Below, piece by piece: positions 24,928 through 32,890 of a stretch of DNA of 64,000 nucleotides. The stretch's first letter is position 1; every line of letters starts with the position of its first letter. A program made the position numbers and the translations under genes. The notes beneath the pieces were generated by a model, which did no database searches, was not told the DNA's origin, and saw only the letters and a list, made by a program, of their open reading frames with translations. Location: assembly GCF_001613345.1 (NCBI RefSeq), contig NZ_BDCE01000049.1:62001-126000 (forward strand), written 5' to 3'. The DNA comes from Nocardia uniformis NBRC 13702 (GTDB lineage Bacteria; Actinomycetota; Actinomycetes; Mycobacteriales; Mycobacteriaceae).

Positions 24928-25273
24928 TTCCGACTCCTTGCCAGTACCGCCCGCAGACGGTGTGCCCAGTACTTGCAAACGTTCGATCAGATGTTCTTAC
25001 AGTTGCAACCGCAACTTGAACGATAGCACGCAGATAGCCCGCTATCGATCCCCACGAACACCCTGTTCCTTTGCAACACAACAGCTTTGATCTTGGTAGC
25101 CGGAACGGGCATGCGAAGTTGCGAAGATATCCGGGCATTTCCGACTGGTCGGTTCTATAACCCGCAGGTCCGGCAATACCCGCATCACCCACGTCAACTT
25201 TTGCCGAATCTTGTACTGTCACTGGGCAGATCAACCCTTGTTCGCAACGCGCGCTCTCGTCGAGGAGATCCTC
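24928..25273. promoter_or_regulatory. Divergent regulatory region of DUF397/XRE and methyltransferase genes
   Basis: This 346-bp gap is AT-rich for the window. It contains a perfect inverted repeat AGTTGC-AACC-GCAACT (25001-25016) and further TTGCAA elements (24973-24978 and 25073-25078). These could be XRE operator sites. The start of the methyltransferase has an AGGAG-like site. No gene is seen in it. Confidence 0.4.
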
Positions 25274-26068
25274 ATGTCCGAACCCAACCCCGCGATCCGC
25301 ACCGACATCCCCCACTCCGCACGGATCTGGAACTATTGGATGGGTGGCAAGGACAATTACGACATCGACAGAGTCGTAGGCGATGCCAGCCTCGAGATCG
25401 ATCCGGACATCTCGGCCATGGCAGTGCAATCGCGGCAGTTCCTGATTCGCGCGGTCAGCTTCCTCGCGAGCGAGGTCGGCCTTCGCCAGTTCCTCGATAT
25501 CGGCACCGGTCTGCCCACCATGCAGAACACCCACGAGGTGGCGCAGAGTGTGTCGGCGGAATCCAAGGTCGTCTACGTCGACAATGACCCGCTGGTCCTC
25601 GCGCACGCCCGCGCCCTGCTCACCAGCACCACCGACGAGGGTGTCACCACCTATATAGAAGCCGACTTCCACGATCCGGAGAACATCCTCCAGGCGGCCA
25701 GCCAGGTCCTGAACTTCACCCAGCCGATCGGCGTCATGTTCATGGGTGTGCTCGGGCACGCGCGCAGCTACGAGGATATGCAGCGCATCATCCGCACGGT
25801 CATGGACGCCGTACCGTCGGGCAGCTACCTGGTGTTCTGGGACGGCACCATCGACAACCCCAATTACGTGAAGCTGTGCGAGGAATACACCAAGTCGGGC
25901 GGCGTGCCCTACGAGCCGCGGACGAAGGAGCAACTCGAGGTCGCCTTCGAGGGCATGGAGTTGGTCGAACCCGGCTTCTCACCGATCACCCGCTGGCGTA
26001 CCGACACCGCCCAGATCGGCTCCATTCAGGACGTCTCCGCCTACGGCGGGGTAGCTCGTAAACCCTGA
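25274..26068 (+). CDS. SAM-dependent methyltransferase, DUF574 type (copy 1)
   Basis: A 264-residue protein of the DUF574/SCO-like methyltransferase family. It has the family start (IRTDIPHSARIWNYWMGGKDNY), the SAM-binding LRQFLDIGTGLPTMQNTHEVAQ, VVYVDNDPLVLAHARALL and a GVMFMGVLGH strand. Substrate unknown. It is very similar to the protein at 46544-47332, while the third copy at 48291 is more distant. It neighbours XRE/DUF397 genes, a common association in actinomycetes. Confidence 0.9.
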   Translation: MSEPNPAIRTDIPHSARIWNYWMGGKDNYDIDRVVGDASLEIDPDISAMAVQSRQFLIRAVSFLASEVGLRQFLDIGTGLPTMQNTHEVAQSVSAESKVVYVDNDPLVLAHARALLTSTTDEGVTTYIEADFHDPENILQAASQVLNFTQPIGVMFMGVLGHARSYEDMQRIIRTVMDAVPSGSYLVFWDGTIDNPNYVKLCEEYTKSGGVPYEPRTKEQLEVAFEGMELVEPGFSPITRWRTDTAQIGSIQDVSAYGGVARKP

Positions 26069-26120
26069 CGCCACAACAACATCAAAAGGGACAATCTCGG
26101 CCCGACGCGAATGGTCGATC

Positions 26121-26162
26121 GTGCAAATGTGCTTGCATCTGCACGACACGGCCCCCTAAACT
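26121..26162 (+). promoter_or_regulatory. Palindromic promoter, copy B
   Basis: An imperfect inverted repeat (26121-26144; outer arms GTGCA...TGCAC) contains TTGCAT at 26133-26138, then exactly 18 bp, then TAAACT (26157-26162). Layout and core match copy A at 23180-23218. It precedes the small gene at 26262 by about 100 bp, as copy A precedes its gene. Confidence 0.6.
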
Positions 26163-26261
26163 CGTCGTAGACGAATATGGCCGGAATGCGCCGGATCGTA
26201 TTGGGAAAGCCCCGCGCCAGCGTCGCCAACCGATATTCCGCTTGCGGCCAGAGGCGTCCCA

Positions 26262-26474
26262 ATGACTCAAATGCTTTCGCGTTCCGGCTCTCCGCGCTCC
26301 ACCGGGTCCGGAAAAGCCCCCTACACCGAACCTTCCGGTGACTGTTCGGTAGATCCGCGGTCCCTCACCTACCGGCAGGCCCGCGCCATCCTCCGCGCAC
26401 ACGACCAACATTTCGCGTGCCGCCAGTACCTGGCGGCCGTGGCGTACCTGTCCGCGGACAACGACGACGATTAG
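26262..26474 (+). CDS. Small hypothetical protein behind palindromic promoter B
   Basis: A 70-residue protein: Ser/Gly-rich N-terminus, then a helical part (LTYRQARAILRAHDQHFACRQYLAAVAYLSADNDDD). The single Cys-containing C-terminus is typical of short actinomycete proteins found near XRE/DUF397 genes, but I cannot name a family. It is not similar to the small protein at 23321 despite the shared promoter layout. Confidence 0.55.
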   Translation: MTQMLSRSGSPRSTGSGKAPYTEPSGDCSVDPRSLTYRQARAILRAHDQHFACRQYLAAVAYLSADNDDD

Positions 26475-26593
26475 CCCTCTCGCAGACCGACTCTTGCACC
26501 GAGATCACTTTGCGGCGTGTTTTCCCTTGCGTGCCACCGGATGCGGCGGGTACCCCGGAAAGGGGAACAACCGGCCAGTGGAACGAGCGCGAG

Positions 26594-26893
26594 ATGATTC
26601 TGACTACCGCACTAGACCTGATCGCCATGCCCGACCTGCACGCGCAGGTCTTCAATCCAACTCCCGAGACGCCGCCGGTGGCGGACAAGCTATTGCGGCT
26701 GGTCCGCTACTTCACCTGGTTCGTCCTGCTAGCCGGCACCCTCGCCATTATCTACGCGGGCGGCAAGTTCGCCTGGGAGAAGTGGCAGGGTGGCCCGCTC
26801 GAATCGCCCAAGCGCATCGCGGGCGCTCTGGTCGGCGGTATCGTCGCGACCAGTGCGGGCACCATTATGAACGCGGCCATCGGCGCCGTATAA
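26594..26893 (+). CDS. Small membrane protein resembling VirB2/TrbC-like pilin subunits
   Basis: A 99-residue protein with two hydrophobic helices (FTWFVLLAGTLAIIYAGG and IAGALVGGIVATSAGTIMNAAIGA) separated by a short charged loop (KFAWEKWQGG). Length and topology recall the TrbC/VirB2-like proteins of integrative elements in actinomycetes. No other conjugation genes are present, so it is an orphan and the call is tentative. Longer in-frame starts upstream overlap the previous gene and look non-coding. Confidence 0.5.
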   Translation: MILTTALDLIAMPDLHAQVFNPTPETPPVADKLLRLVRYFTWFVLLAGTLAIIYAGGKFAWEKWQGGPLESPKRIAGALVGGIVATSAGTIMNAAIGAV

Positions 26894-26980
26894 CGTCCGG
26901 CTGAGTCCTGGCATCACCCAGGCGCGCAGTGGATCGAATCCTCGTCCCAGACAATGGGAGCGAGCGACCATGGGAGTGCG

Positions 26981-27769
26981 TCAAGCCGTGGCGGCGTGCG
27001 AGATCCCCTCGGCGGTACCGTCGAAAGTCTCCGCCACACCGACCAGTTCTACGAAGCGCGCCATCACCTTCTGGTGGTACATGCCGAACAGATCCTCGAA
27101 CAGCGCCAGCTGCGCCGCGCTCGGCCCACCATCGGATTCCCAGACCGCCACCAGCGCTCGCCACACCAGCACATGCAGATCCGGAGAAGCCGCGAAGAAT
27201 GCCTCGACCGCCTCCGGCACCTCGAGCACCATATCGCCGAGGGAGTTCAGTACCGAGCGCCGCATGGTCTGACCGAGTGCGGTCTGCAGGCGGCGCAGCA
27301 GCGCCAGTTCGATGGTGAGCATGCGTCGCGGATCCGGATTCTTGCTCCGGGCAATGATTTCCAGCGCGTCGATATCGGCCTTGAGTACCGCGGAGTCGAT
27401 ACGGCGATCGGCCTCGGTGTAGTCGAGCAGCGTATCGAGAACGATGGCACGTTCCTCGTCGACGATATTGCCGAACATCTCCAGCGCGATCTCGGGCATG
27501 GGCATGGACAGCCGGAACAGCCGGCGGTACACCTCCACCCCGCCCTGGGTGCGCACATCGCGAATGGTGAAGCCCTTGCCGCGGTGCGCGTCCACGAATC
27601 CGTATGACTCGAGGCGTCCCAGAATCAGTTGGGCCGTCGCGCGATTCATATTGAACTCATCCGCGACCTGCCGAACGGACGGCATCAGTTCGCCGGGAGC
27701 GTACTGCCCGAACGCGACGCGGCGCGCGAGCTCATCCGCAACGTCCGCGACGACGGTCCGCTCTCCCAT
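26981..27769 (-). CDS. GntR-family regulator
   Basis: A 262-residue protein. The N-terminal winged helix is a GntR type (VADELARRVAFGQYAPGELMPSVRQVADEFNMNRATAQLIL, read in two parts; RGKGFTIRD closes the wing). The C-terminal ~170 residues are all helical without clear FadR metal ligands, so the effector class is unclear. The start MGERTVV has GAGGG upstream; MEGVT five codons earlier is an alternative. Targets unknown; the nearest gene downstream is the VirB2-like one on the other strand. Confidence 0.8.
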   Translation of the reverse strand: MGERTVVADVADELARRVAFGQYAPGELMPSVRQVADEFNMNRATAQLILGRLESYGFVDAHRGKGFTIRDVRTQGGVEVYRRLFRLSMPMPEIALEMFGNIVDEERAIVLDTLLDYTEADRRIDSAVLKADIDALEIIARSKNPDPRRMLTIELALLRRLQTALGQTMRRSVLNSLGDMVLEVPEAVEAFFAASPDLHVLVWRALVAVWESDGGPSAAQLALFEDLFGMYHQKVMARFVELVGVAETFDGTAEGISHAATA

Positions 27770-27868
27770 CGTGACACCCTCCATACCGAATCTACGTCCC
27801 AGACAGTCTAAGTGGTAGCAGGGCAAACCGCATACGCACGCGGAATTCGCGGAACTACCGGAAAACGC

Positions 27869-28234
27869 CTAGTGAGCGAGCAATTGCGAGACCGTCACGA
27901 ATGTGTAGCCGCGGGCCCGGAGTTCCTTCGCCAGGAGTGGAATGGCGGCTCGGGAGGCCGCGCCGGACTCATACATGGCGTGCAGCAGGATAATCGAGCC
28001 CGGGCGGACCCGATCCAGCGTCTCAGCCACGATCTCGGCGACATTCGCGCGCTTGCCGGAGTCTGGTTCCACATCCCACATGACGGTGGTGCGGTCGTGG
28101 CGCGACAGGTACCACGGCAGCGTGAGCAGCTTCTTACCGAACGGCGGACGGAACGTAATCGGCCCCTGGTAGCCGGTTTTCGCGATCTCGGCGTCGGTGC
28201 GTTCGACCTCGTCGCGCACGGTACCGGGGGTTAC
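27869..28234 (-). pseudogene. Polysaccharide deacetylase, 3' fragment
   Basis: The C-terminal half of a NodB-type deacetylase remains: VTPGTVRDEVERTDAEI, GPITFRPPFGKK with the Arg-Pro-Pro motif, WDVEPDSGK and GSIILLHAMY. The N-terminal part with the catalytic Asp and the metal-binding HxxxH is missing. Homology starts three bases from the end of the HxlR gene, so the 5' part was lost by a deletion ending there. An ATG-started frame extends over the HxlR gene but is not deacetylase-like there. Confidence 0.75.
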
Positions 28235-28236
28235 CC

Positions 28237-28590
28237 TCACTCCTCGCCGACCGGATCGGCCGCGAGGGCCCGGGCCCAGCGATTCGACCACGCCCACACC
28301 GGTTCCAGCGCGACACCGAGTTCCTTTCCAGCAGCGGTCAATTCGTACGACTTGTCGGTTTGTTTAACCACCAGCCCCGCCTGCTGCAATCGCTGCAATC
28401 GGACCGACAGCATGCTCGACGAGCAATTGCCCATCCGGCGGCGCAATTCCAGGAAACCGAGCGGCCCCGGTTCGAGTTCCCAGAGCACGCGGAGCACCCA
28501 GCGCTGCCCGAGCAGGTCCATGGCCGTCAATAGGGGCGCGGCCGCGGCGTCGGCGCGGCTCGCGGCGGGGGGTTCGCTTGCACTTCTCAT
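28237..28590 (-). CDS. HxlR-family regulator
   Basis: A 117-residue winged-helix regulator with the HxlR pattern: LDLLGQRWVLRVLWELEPGPLGF, LRRRMGNCSSSMLSVRLQRLQQAGLV and YELTAAGKELG. A Cys lies in the recognition region (MGNCSSS), as in redox-sensing relatives. It is divergent from the SDR gene, and an ACCAC-CATA-GTGGT palindrome lies just upstream of its ATG. It probably represses both itself and the SDR/LysE pair. Confidence 0.88.
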   Translation of the reverse strand: MRSASEPPAASRADAAAAPLLTAMDLLGQRWVLRVLWELEPGPLGFLELRRRMGNCSSSMLSVRLQRLQQAGLVVKQTDKSYELTAAGKELGVALEPVWAWSNRWARALAADPVGEE

Positions 28591-28595
28591 TTCGA

Positions 28596-28610
28596 ACCAC
28601 CATAGTGGTG
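28596..28610. promoter_or_regulatory. HxlR operator candidate
   Basis: ACCAC-CATA-GTGGT, 5 bp upstream of the HxlR start and about 55 bp upstream of the SDR start. A second overlapping palindrome, CACCA-TAG-TGGTG, shares it. Confidence 0.5.
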
Positions 28611-28664
28611 CTAAATCAGAAGCAAGAGCGTGGGGCGCGTGGCCCCCGAATGGAGGGTGCACGA

Positions 28665-29459
28665 GTGGGCTCGGAAGAACGTCGAATTGTGTTGATCACC
28701 GGGGCTTCTCGTGGAATCGGCGCCGAGGCGGCACGGATTCTCGGACAGCGTGGCGACCATGTGGTGGTCAACTACCGGGAAAAGCGCAAGCGCGCCGAGA
28801 CCATTGCGGCGGAGATCGCCGCGGCGGGTGGCAGTGCGTCGGTGGCGGGTGCGGATATCACCGACGCCGCCGCGGCGGCCGGACTCGTCGATACCGTGGT
28901 CGGCGAGTTCGGACGGCTGGATATCCTGGTACTCAATGCTTCCGGCGGTTTGGAGCAGGGCGCGGCGGCGGATTACGCCATGGCGGTCAATCGAGATGCC
29001 CAGACCCGACTGGTTCGACTGGCGCTTCCCCGTATGGCGCCCGGCGCCCGGATCGTCTTCGTCACCAGCCACCAGGCCCATTTCTCCGCGACTCGGCCGG
29101 TACCGGGCGGGTATGAGCCCATTGCCCGCAGCAAGCGCGCGGGCGAGGACGCGCTACGTGACATGGTCGGCGAATTCGACCGGCGGGGAATCGGTTTCGT
29201 GGTGGTCTCCGGCGATATGATCGACGGCACCATTATCGTGCGACTGCTCGAACGGCGAGATCCGGATGCCGTCGCCACCCGCCGCGAACACGGTGCGCTG
29301 CCGACGGTCGAGGAGTTCGCGATGGCCATTGCCGACGCGACCGCTCGACCGGCCGAATCCGGGCACACGATCTATGTCGGTGGGGCGGATTTTCATGGCA
29401 GCATCGCCACATGCCCCACTGGATCGGCATCCTTCCCCAATTCCTCCTCGCCTGCCTGA
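28665..29459 (+). CDS. Short-chain dehydrogenase/reductase with atypical active site
   Basis: A 264-residue SDR. It has the nucleotide site VLITGASRGIGAEAARI and the structural LVLNASGG (usually NNAG). The usual YxxxK is replaced by YEPIARSK, in which Lys follows Tyr by seven positions, so catalysis may differ. The GTG start has GGAGGG 7 bp upstream; an ATG at 28650 is an alternative. Its 3' end overlaps the LysE gene by 49 bp, so the two are coupled. Likely controlled by the divergent HxlR protein. Confidence 0.85.
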   Translation: MGSEERRIVLITGASRGIGAEAARILGQRGDHVVVNYREKRKRAETIAAEIAAAGGSASVAGADITDAAAAAGLVDTVVGEFGRLDILVLNASGGLEQGAAADYAMAVNRDAQTRLVRLALPRMAPGARIVFVTSHQAHFSATRPVPGGYEPIARSKRAGEDALRDMVGEFDRRGIGFVVVSGDMIDGTIIVRLLERRDPDAVATRREHGALPTVEEFAMAIADATARPAESGHTIYVGGADFHGSIATCPTGSASFPNSSSPA

Positions 29460-30046
29460 TACTGGCCGCACTGCCCGGCCCCGCCACCGCCCTGTTCCTC
29501 CAGCGCTCGGTGCGCGACGGGCGGGCAGCGGGGCTCGCGGCCGTGGCGGGCAATGAGATCGGTGTCTTCGCGTGGACGCTGGCCGGAGGCGCCGGACTGT
29601 CCGCACTGCTGGTCGCCAATCGGATACTCAGCCACACCCTGCACATTGTCGGGGCGGCGGTATTGATCTGGCTCGGCGTGCAGGCGTGGCGTAGCGCCCG
29701 ACGGCCCGAGGATTTCACCGCCGCACCCCTACCGCCGCGGGGACGCTCCACCGCCGCCTCCTTCCGCGCCTCGCTCATCTCCGTCGCGGCCAATCCCAAG
29801 GCCGCCGTCTTCGGGCTGACCATCCTGCCGCAGTTCCTGCCGTCGACCGGGCCGGTGCTGCCGACGGTGCTCATTCTCGCCGCCATTCAGGTCGTCGTGG
29901 ATACGCTCTGGCGCGTGGGAGTCGCGCTCGCGGCCGAGCGGGCCGGGGCCTGGCTGCGGAACAACCGCATCCGGCAGCGGGTGGAGCGCGCCCTGGGTGT
30001 GATCCTCGTGGCGCTGGGCTTCGGTGTGACCGCGGACGCCCGCTGA
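29411..30046 (+). CDS. LysE-family amino-acid/metabolite exporter
   Basis: A 211-residue membrane protein with about six helices. The N-terminal LACLILAALPGPATALFLQRSVRDGRAAG holds the LysE/RhtB signature (PGP near residue 23), and the segment VAANPKAAVFGLTILPQFL is the conserved second half. Exports small molecules; substrate unknown. It overlaps the SDR gene by 49 bp, suggesting that the SDR product or a toxic intermediate is exported. Confidence 0.88.
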   Translation: MPHWIGILPQFLLACLILAALPGPATALFLQRSVRDGRAAGLAAVAGNEIGVFAWTLAGGAGLSALLVANRILSHTLHIVGAAVLIWLGVQAWRSARRPEDFTAAPLPPRGRSTAASFRASLISVAANPKAAVFGLTILPQFLPSTGPVLPTVLILAAIQVVVDTLWRVGVALAAERAGAWLRNNRIRQRVERALGVILVALGFGVTADAR

Positions 30047-30086
30047 GCGGGGGTGTACCACCGGATGCGGTGGGAATTCCGTAAGC

Positions 30087-30437
30087 ATGGTGAACGATGT
30101 CGAGAAGCGGTGGTCGGATCCGCGGACGTTCCGGCACGCGGCCTGGTACGTGGTCGCGGTGCTGGTCACGACCGTTGTGGCGGTCGCGCTGACCATGACC
30201 TGGGCGGGCCGTCGTTCCGAGTGTTCGGATGCGGATACCGCGCTGTGCGACACCATGGCACGGACGGTGGTGGGGTTGGGGCCGGGCGGGGTGTTGCTAC
30301 TGGGTGGGATCGGGGCGTTCGTCATGACCTTTCTGCAATGGCGGCGCAGACGGAACTGGGTTATCTGGCAGGGGGCCGGATGGTTCCTGTTCACCCTGAT
30401 GGTGGTTTTTCTGTCGATTGCCGGGGGTGCGCGGTAG
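30087..30437 (+). CDS. Small membrane protein
   Basis: A 116-residue protein with three hydrophobic segments (residues about 18-38, 62-82 and 92-112) and a Cys pair in the loop (ECSDADTALCD), probably a disulphide outside the membrane. A basic RRRRN stretch precedes the last helix. It starts 40 bp after the LysE gene and may belong to that transcript. Family not recognised. Confidence 0.65.
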   Translation: MVNDVEKRWSDPRTFRHAAWYVVAVLVTTVVAVALTMTWAGRRSECSDADTALCDTMARTVVGLGPGGVLLLGGIGAFVMTFLQWRRRRNWVIWQGAGWFLFTLMVVFLSIAGGAR

Positions 30438-30446
30438 CCCACCGGC

Positions 30447-31802
30447 TCAACGCACCGGGCAGCGAGCAACCTCGGTGGCGGTACCATCGTGCTGGTCGTA
30501 GGGGGTGCTGTGAATGCCGACACGAGCGGCCAGCATGCGCGCCACCCGGGTATTGCGATCCCACATCGGGTCGACGTGGCGGGCACGGCGGTTCATGCGA
30601 TGACGTGCGCCGGGCAGCTGGTCGTCCAGGCGGCGCAGTCGCACCACGGCGGTGGCCGCGAGTCCGGTGAGCTCCTTCCACGGCCGCGTCGGTACCGAAC
30701 GCAGCACGGTATCGGCGAGTAGGGCACGCACCAATCCATCACTGCTGTAGTAGGCGAGCACTCCCAATAGTGGTGCGGTGGCGGCGATTTTCACCCGATC
30801 GGTGAAACCGTGCTCGCCGAAACCCTTGATGGCCGCGCCCGCCATGGTGGCGGTCCACTCCGGCGCGGTGCCCGCGGTCGCCACCATGAAGTCGGCCATT
30901 TCCATACCTTCGAGAGCCGAGCGCGGGATCAATTCCTCGGCGACGCCGAACAGGTAGGCTATATAGCCCCAGTAGTGCATGACGGCATCGAGTTGCTGTG
31001 TGCTGCACCGCCGTCCGTGGACGTGATCGAAACAGATGGGTGAGATACCGAAGGTGACGGCCGCACCCATGGTGGTGGCATTGGAGATCGGATTGCCGTG
31101 GACGGCGAAATGCTCCGCACCCCACCTGCGCCGCAATCCGGCGCGCACCTGAGCGTGCATGAGCCGCACCCGCACCGTATCGGCGAAAACCGGCGACCAG
31201 CGATCGATCGCACCCGGCACGGTGACACTGCGGAACCAGTTGGCGGTCTCCAGGTTTCGCCGGTAGGGATCGTTGACGAAGCGTCCGGTGGCCCCGGTGG
31301 CCGAGGCCACCTCCGCGCCGACGAAGGTGCCCATGAAGTCCTGCACACCCATGGCCAGCTTGCCGGCGATGGAGACATTGATCCAGATACGGCGGCCGTA
31401 CTCCCACAGGTCCGGATCGAACCACCGCGGCGGATTATCCAGGCGGGCGAAGAGATCCACCAGTTCCGGTGGCGGATCATCGAGGCTGTCGATACCGTGC
31501 GCCAGTGCCCGGTCGAGCAGTCTGCGGCATTCGACATTGCCGATCCGACCGAAGGCCCGCACCACCGCGTCCATGGGTTCGTCGCCCTGCCACAGGTGAT
31601 CGGCCATCAATCGGGTGCGCGGGGTGTCCACCGGTTCGGGACGGACATCGATCCACGGCCCGAGCATGGCGCGTCGCGGCTGGTACCACAGTTCCGAGGC
31701 AACGGCGCGCGGCGGTGGCGGACGCAGCGGCATTCCGGGTCGGTAGTAGTAGTCGTACGGGTGTTTACCGTCAACGGTACGGATATCGTTGTGCGCCTGC
31801 AT
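30447..31802 (-). CDS. MpaB-type oxygenase (DUF2236/rubber-oxygenase-like), copy 1
   Basis: A 451-residue protein of the DUF2236 group, related to latex-clearing protein and fungal MpaB, in which a b-type haem is thought to attack C=C bonds. Features are WFDPDLWEYGRRIWIN, FRSVTVPGAIDRWSPVFADTVRVRLMHAQVR (in two parts) and the conserved His/Arg clusters. It is longer than the two other copies. It lies 3 bp after the second MpaB gene, so the two form an operon under a divergent TetR. Confidence 0.8.
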   Translation of the reverse strand: MQAHNDIRTVDGKHPYDYYYRPGMPLRPPPPRAVASELWYQPRRAMLGPWIDVRPEPVDTPRTRLMADHLWQGDEPMDAVVRAFGRIGNVECRRLLDRALAHGIDSLDDPPPELVDLFARLDNPPRWFDPDLWEYGRRIWINVSIAGKLAMGVQDFMGTFVGAEVASATGATGRFVNDPYRRNLETANWFRSVTVPGAIDRWSPVFADTVRVRLMHAQVRAGLRRRWGAEHFAVHGNPISNATTMGAAVTFGISPICFDHVHGRRCSTQQLDAVMHYWGYIAYLFGVAEELIPRSALEGMEMADFMVATAGTAPEWTATMAGAAIKGFGEHGFTDRVKIAATAPLLGVLAYYSSDGLVRALLADTVLRSVPTRPWKELTGLAATAVVRLRRLDDQLPGARHRMNRRARHVDPMWDRNTRVARMLAARVGIHSTPYDQHDGTATEVARCPVR

Positions 31803-31805
31803 GAT

Positions 31806-32825
31806 TCAGTACCCCGTCAGCTGTCGGAATCGAGTGAGGGCGGTCGAGCCGTGGTCGGCGTGGACCGGGCAGTAGTGCTTGGTTTCGCCCCGGTGTTCCG
31901 GTGCGGGCCAGAGGAGTTCGGGGGCTTCCGGCGGCGCCATGGAATCCGGTCGTTTTCCGGCGGCACGGCGGCGGCCGGCTCGAATACGCGGAAAGGCGTA
32001 CTTGACCTCGTCCGGTGTCACCCGGTTCATGGCCGTGAGCACCGCGCACAGCTTGTCGAAGAGGTACTGATCGCGCGCGGTCCAGGTGAACCCCATGGTG
32101 CGGCGGATCGGCGGATCACACAGGCCGATGGTGACGAACCTGTAGAAGCGCGCTCCCGACGGCCGAACCAGGTACTCCCACAGCGGTTTCGGGATATGCC
32201 TCAGTACGGGGAACGGTGGAACCGGAGCATTGTCGGCCAGCTGGTACACCTCCCAGGCGGCGTTGGTGGGCTCGAGGCCGTCGGTAACCATGGTCCGCCA
32301 GTACCCCTGGAACTCCGGCCAGCTGCGCGGGACCACCGTCATACTCATGCCGTACATCTCGTACCACTGGTAGTGCTCGCGCCAGAGCTGTTCACGCTCA
32401 GTCGGAGTCAGACCACCCATGAACAGTTCGGCGGCGCGCAGGGTCTGCACGAAGAACACCGCGTGCGCCCAGTAGAAGGTGCCCGGATCGAGGGCGTGAT
32501 ACCGCCGCCCCCGAGCATCGACACCTCTGATGGTCCGGTGATAGGAGACGATCTCGCGGGCGGTCTGCCGAGCGCGTGGACCGTCGAAGATCACGCCCAC
32601 AATGGGATACGCGGAGCGCACGACGCGCTGGTAGAACTCGTTCTTGATCTCCGAGTGGAACTCCACCCCCGCCCCCAGTCCGGGGTGCATATTCTGCACC
32701 ATGCCCAGGAACAGGCCCGTGGGCGCGAAGTAGAGGGAACCGAAGATCTTCCAGGTCAGCGAGTCCGGTCCGAGCGGTATGGGCTCCGGCGGCGGCTCGT
32801 GCTCCACGACATTGTGTGACACCAT
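31806..32825 (-). CDS. MpaB-type oxygenase (DUF2236), copy 2
   Basis: A 339-residue DUF2236 protein. Key segments are RSAYPIVGVIFDGPRARQTAREIV, GRRYHALDPGTFYWAHAVFF and FTWTARDQYLFDKLC, the same set as in the copy at 53076. The family is associated with sterol and polyisoprene oxidation in nocardiae. Start MVSHNVV is preferred because the longer frame runs over the operator. First gene of a two-gene operon. Confidence 0.85.
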   Translation of the reverse strand: MVSHNVVEHEPPPEPIPLGPDSLTWKIFGSLYFAPTGLFLGMVQNMHPGLGAGVEFHSEIKNEFYQRVVRSAYPIVGVIFDGPRARQTAREIVSYHRTIRGVDARGRRYHALDPGTFYWAHAVFFVQTLRAAELFMGGLTPTEREQLWREHYQWYEMYGMSMTVVPRSWPEFQGYWRTMVTDGLEPTNAAWEVYQLADNAPVPPFPVLRHIPKPLWEYLVRPSGARFYRFVTIGLCDPPIRRTMGFTWTARDQYLFDKLCAVLTAMNRVTPDEVKYAFPRIRAGRRRAAGKRPDSMAPPEAPELLWPAPEHRGETKHYCPVHADHGSTALTRFRQLTGY

Positions 32826-32837
32826 GACCTCAGGCTG

Positions 32838-32868
32838 ACACGAATATTTACTCGCATTCAATTCGTGT
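32838..32868. promoter_or_regulatory. Inverted repeat between MpaB operon and TetR gene
   Basis: ACACGAAT-N15-ATTCGTGT with perfect 8-bp arms, centred in the 65 bp between the two divergent genes. Candidate operator for the adjacent TetR protein. Confidence 0.6.
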
Positions 32869-32890
32869 TCCGATCCGCCGTGGAAATGAC

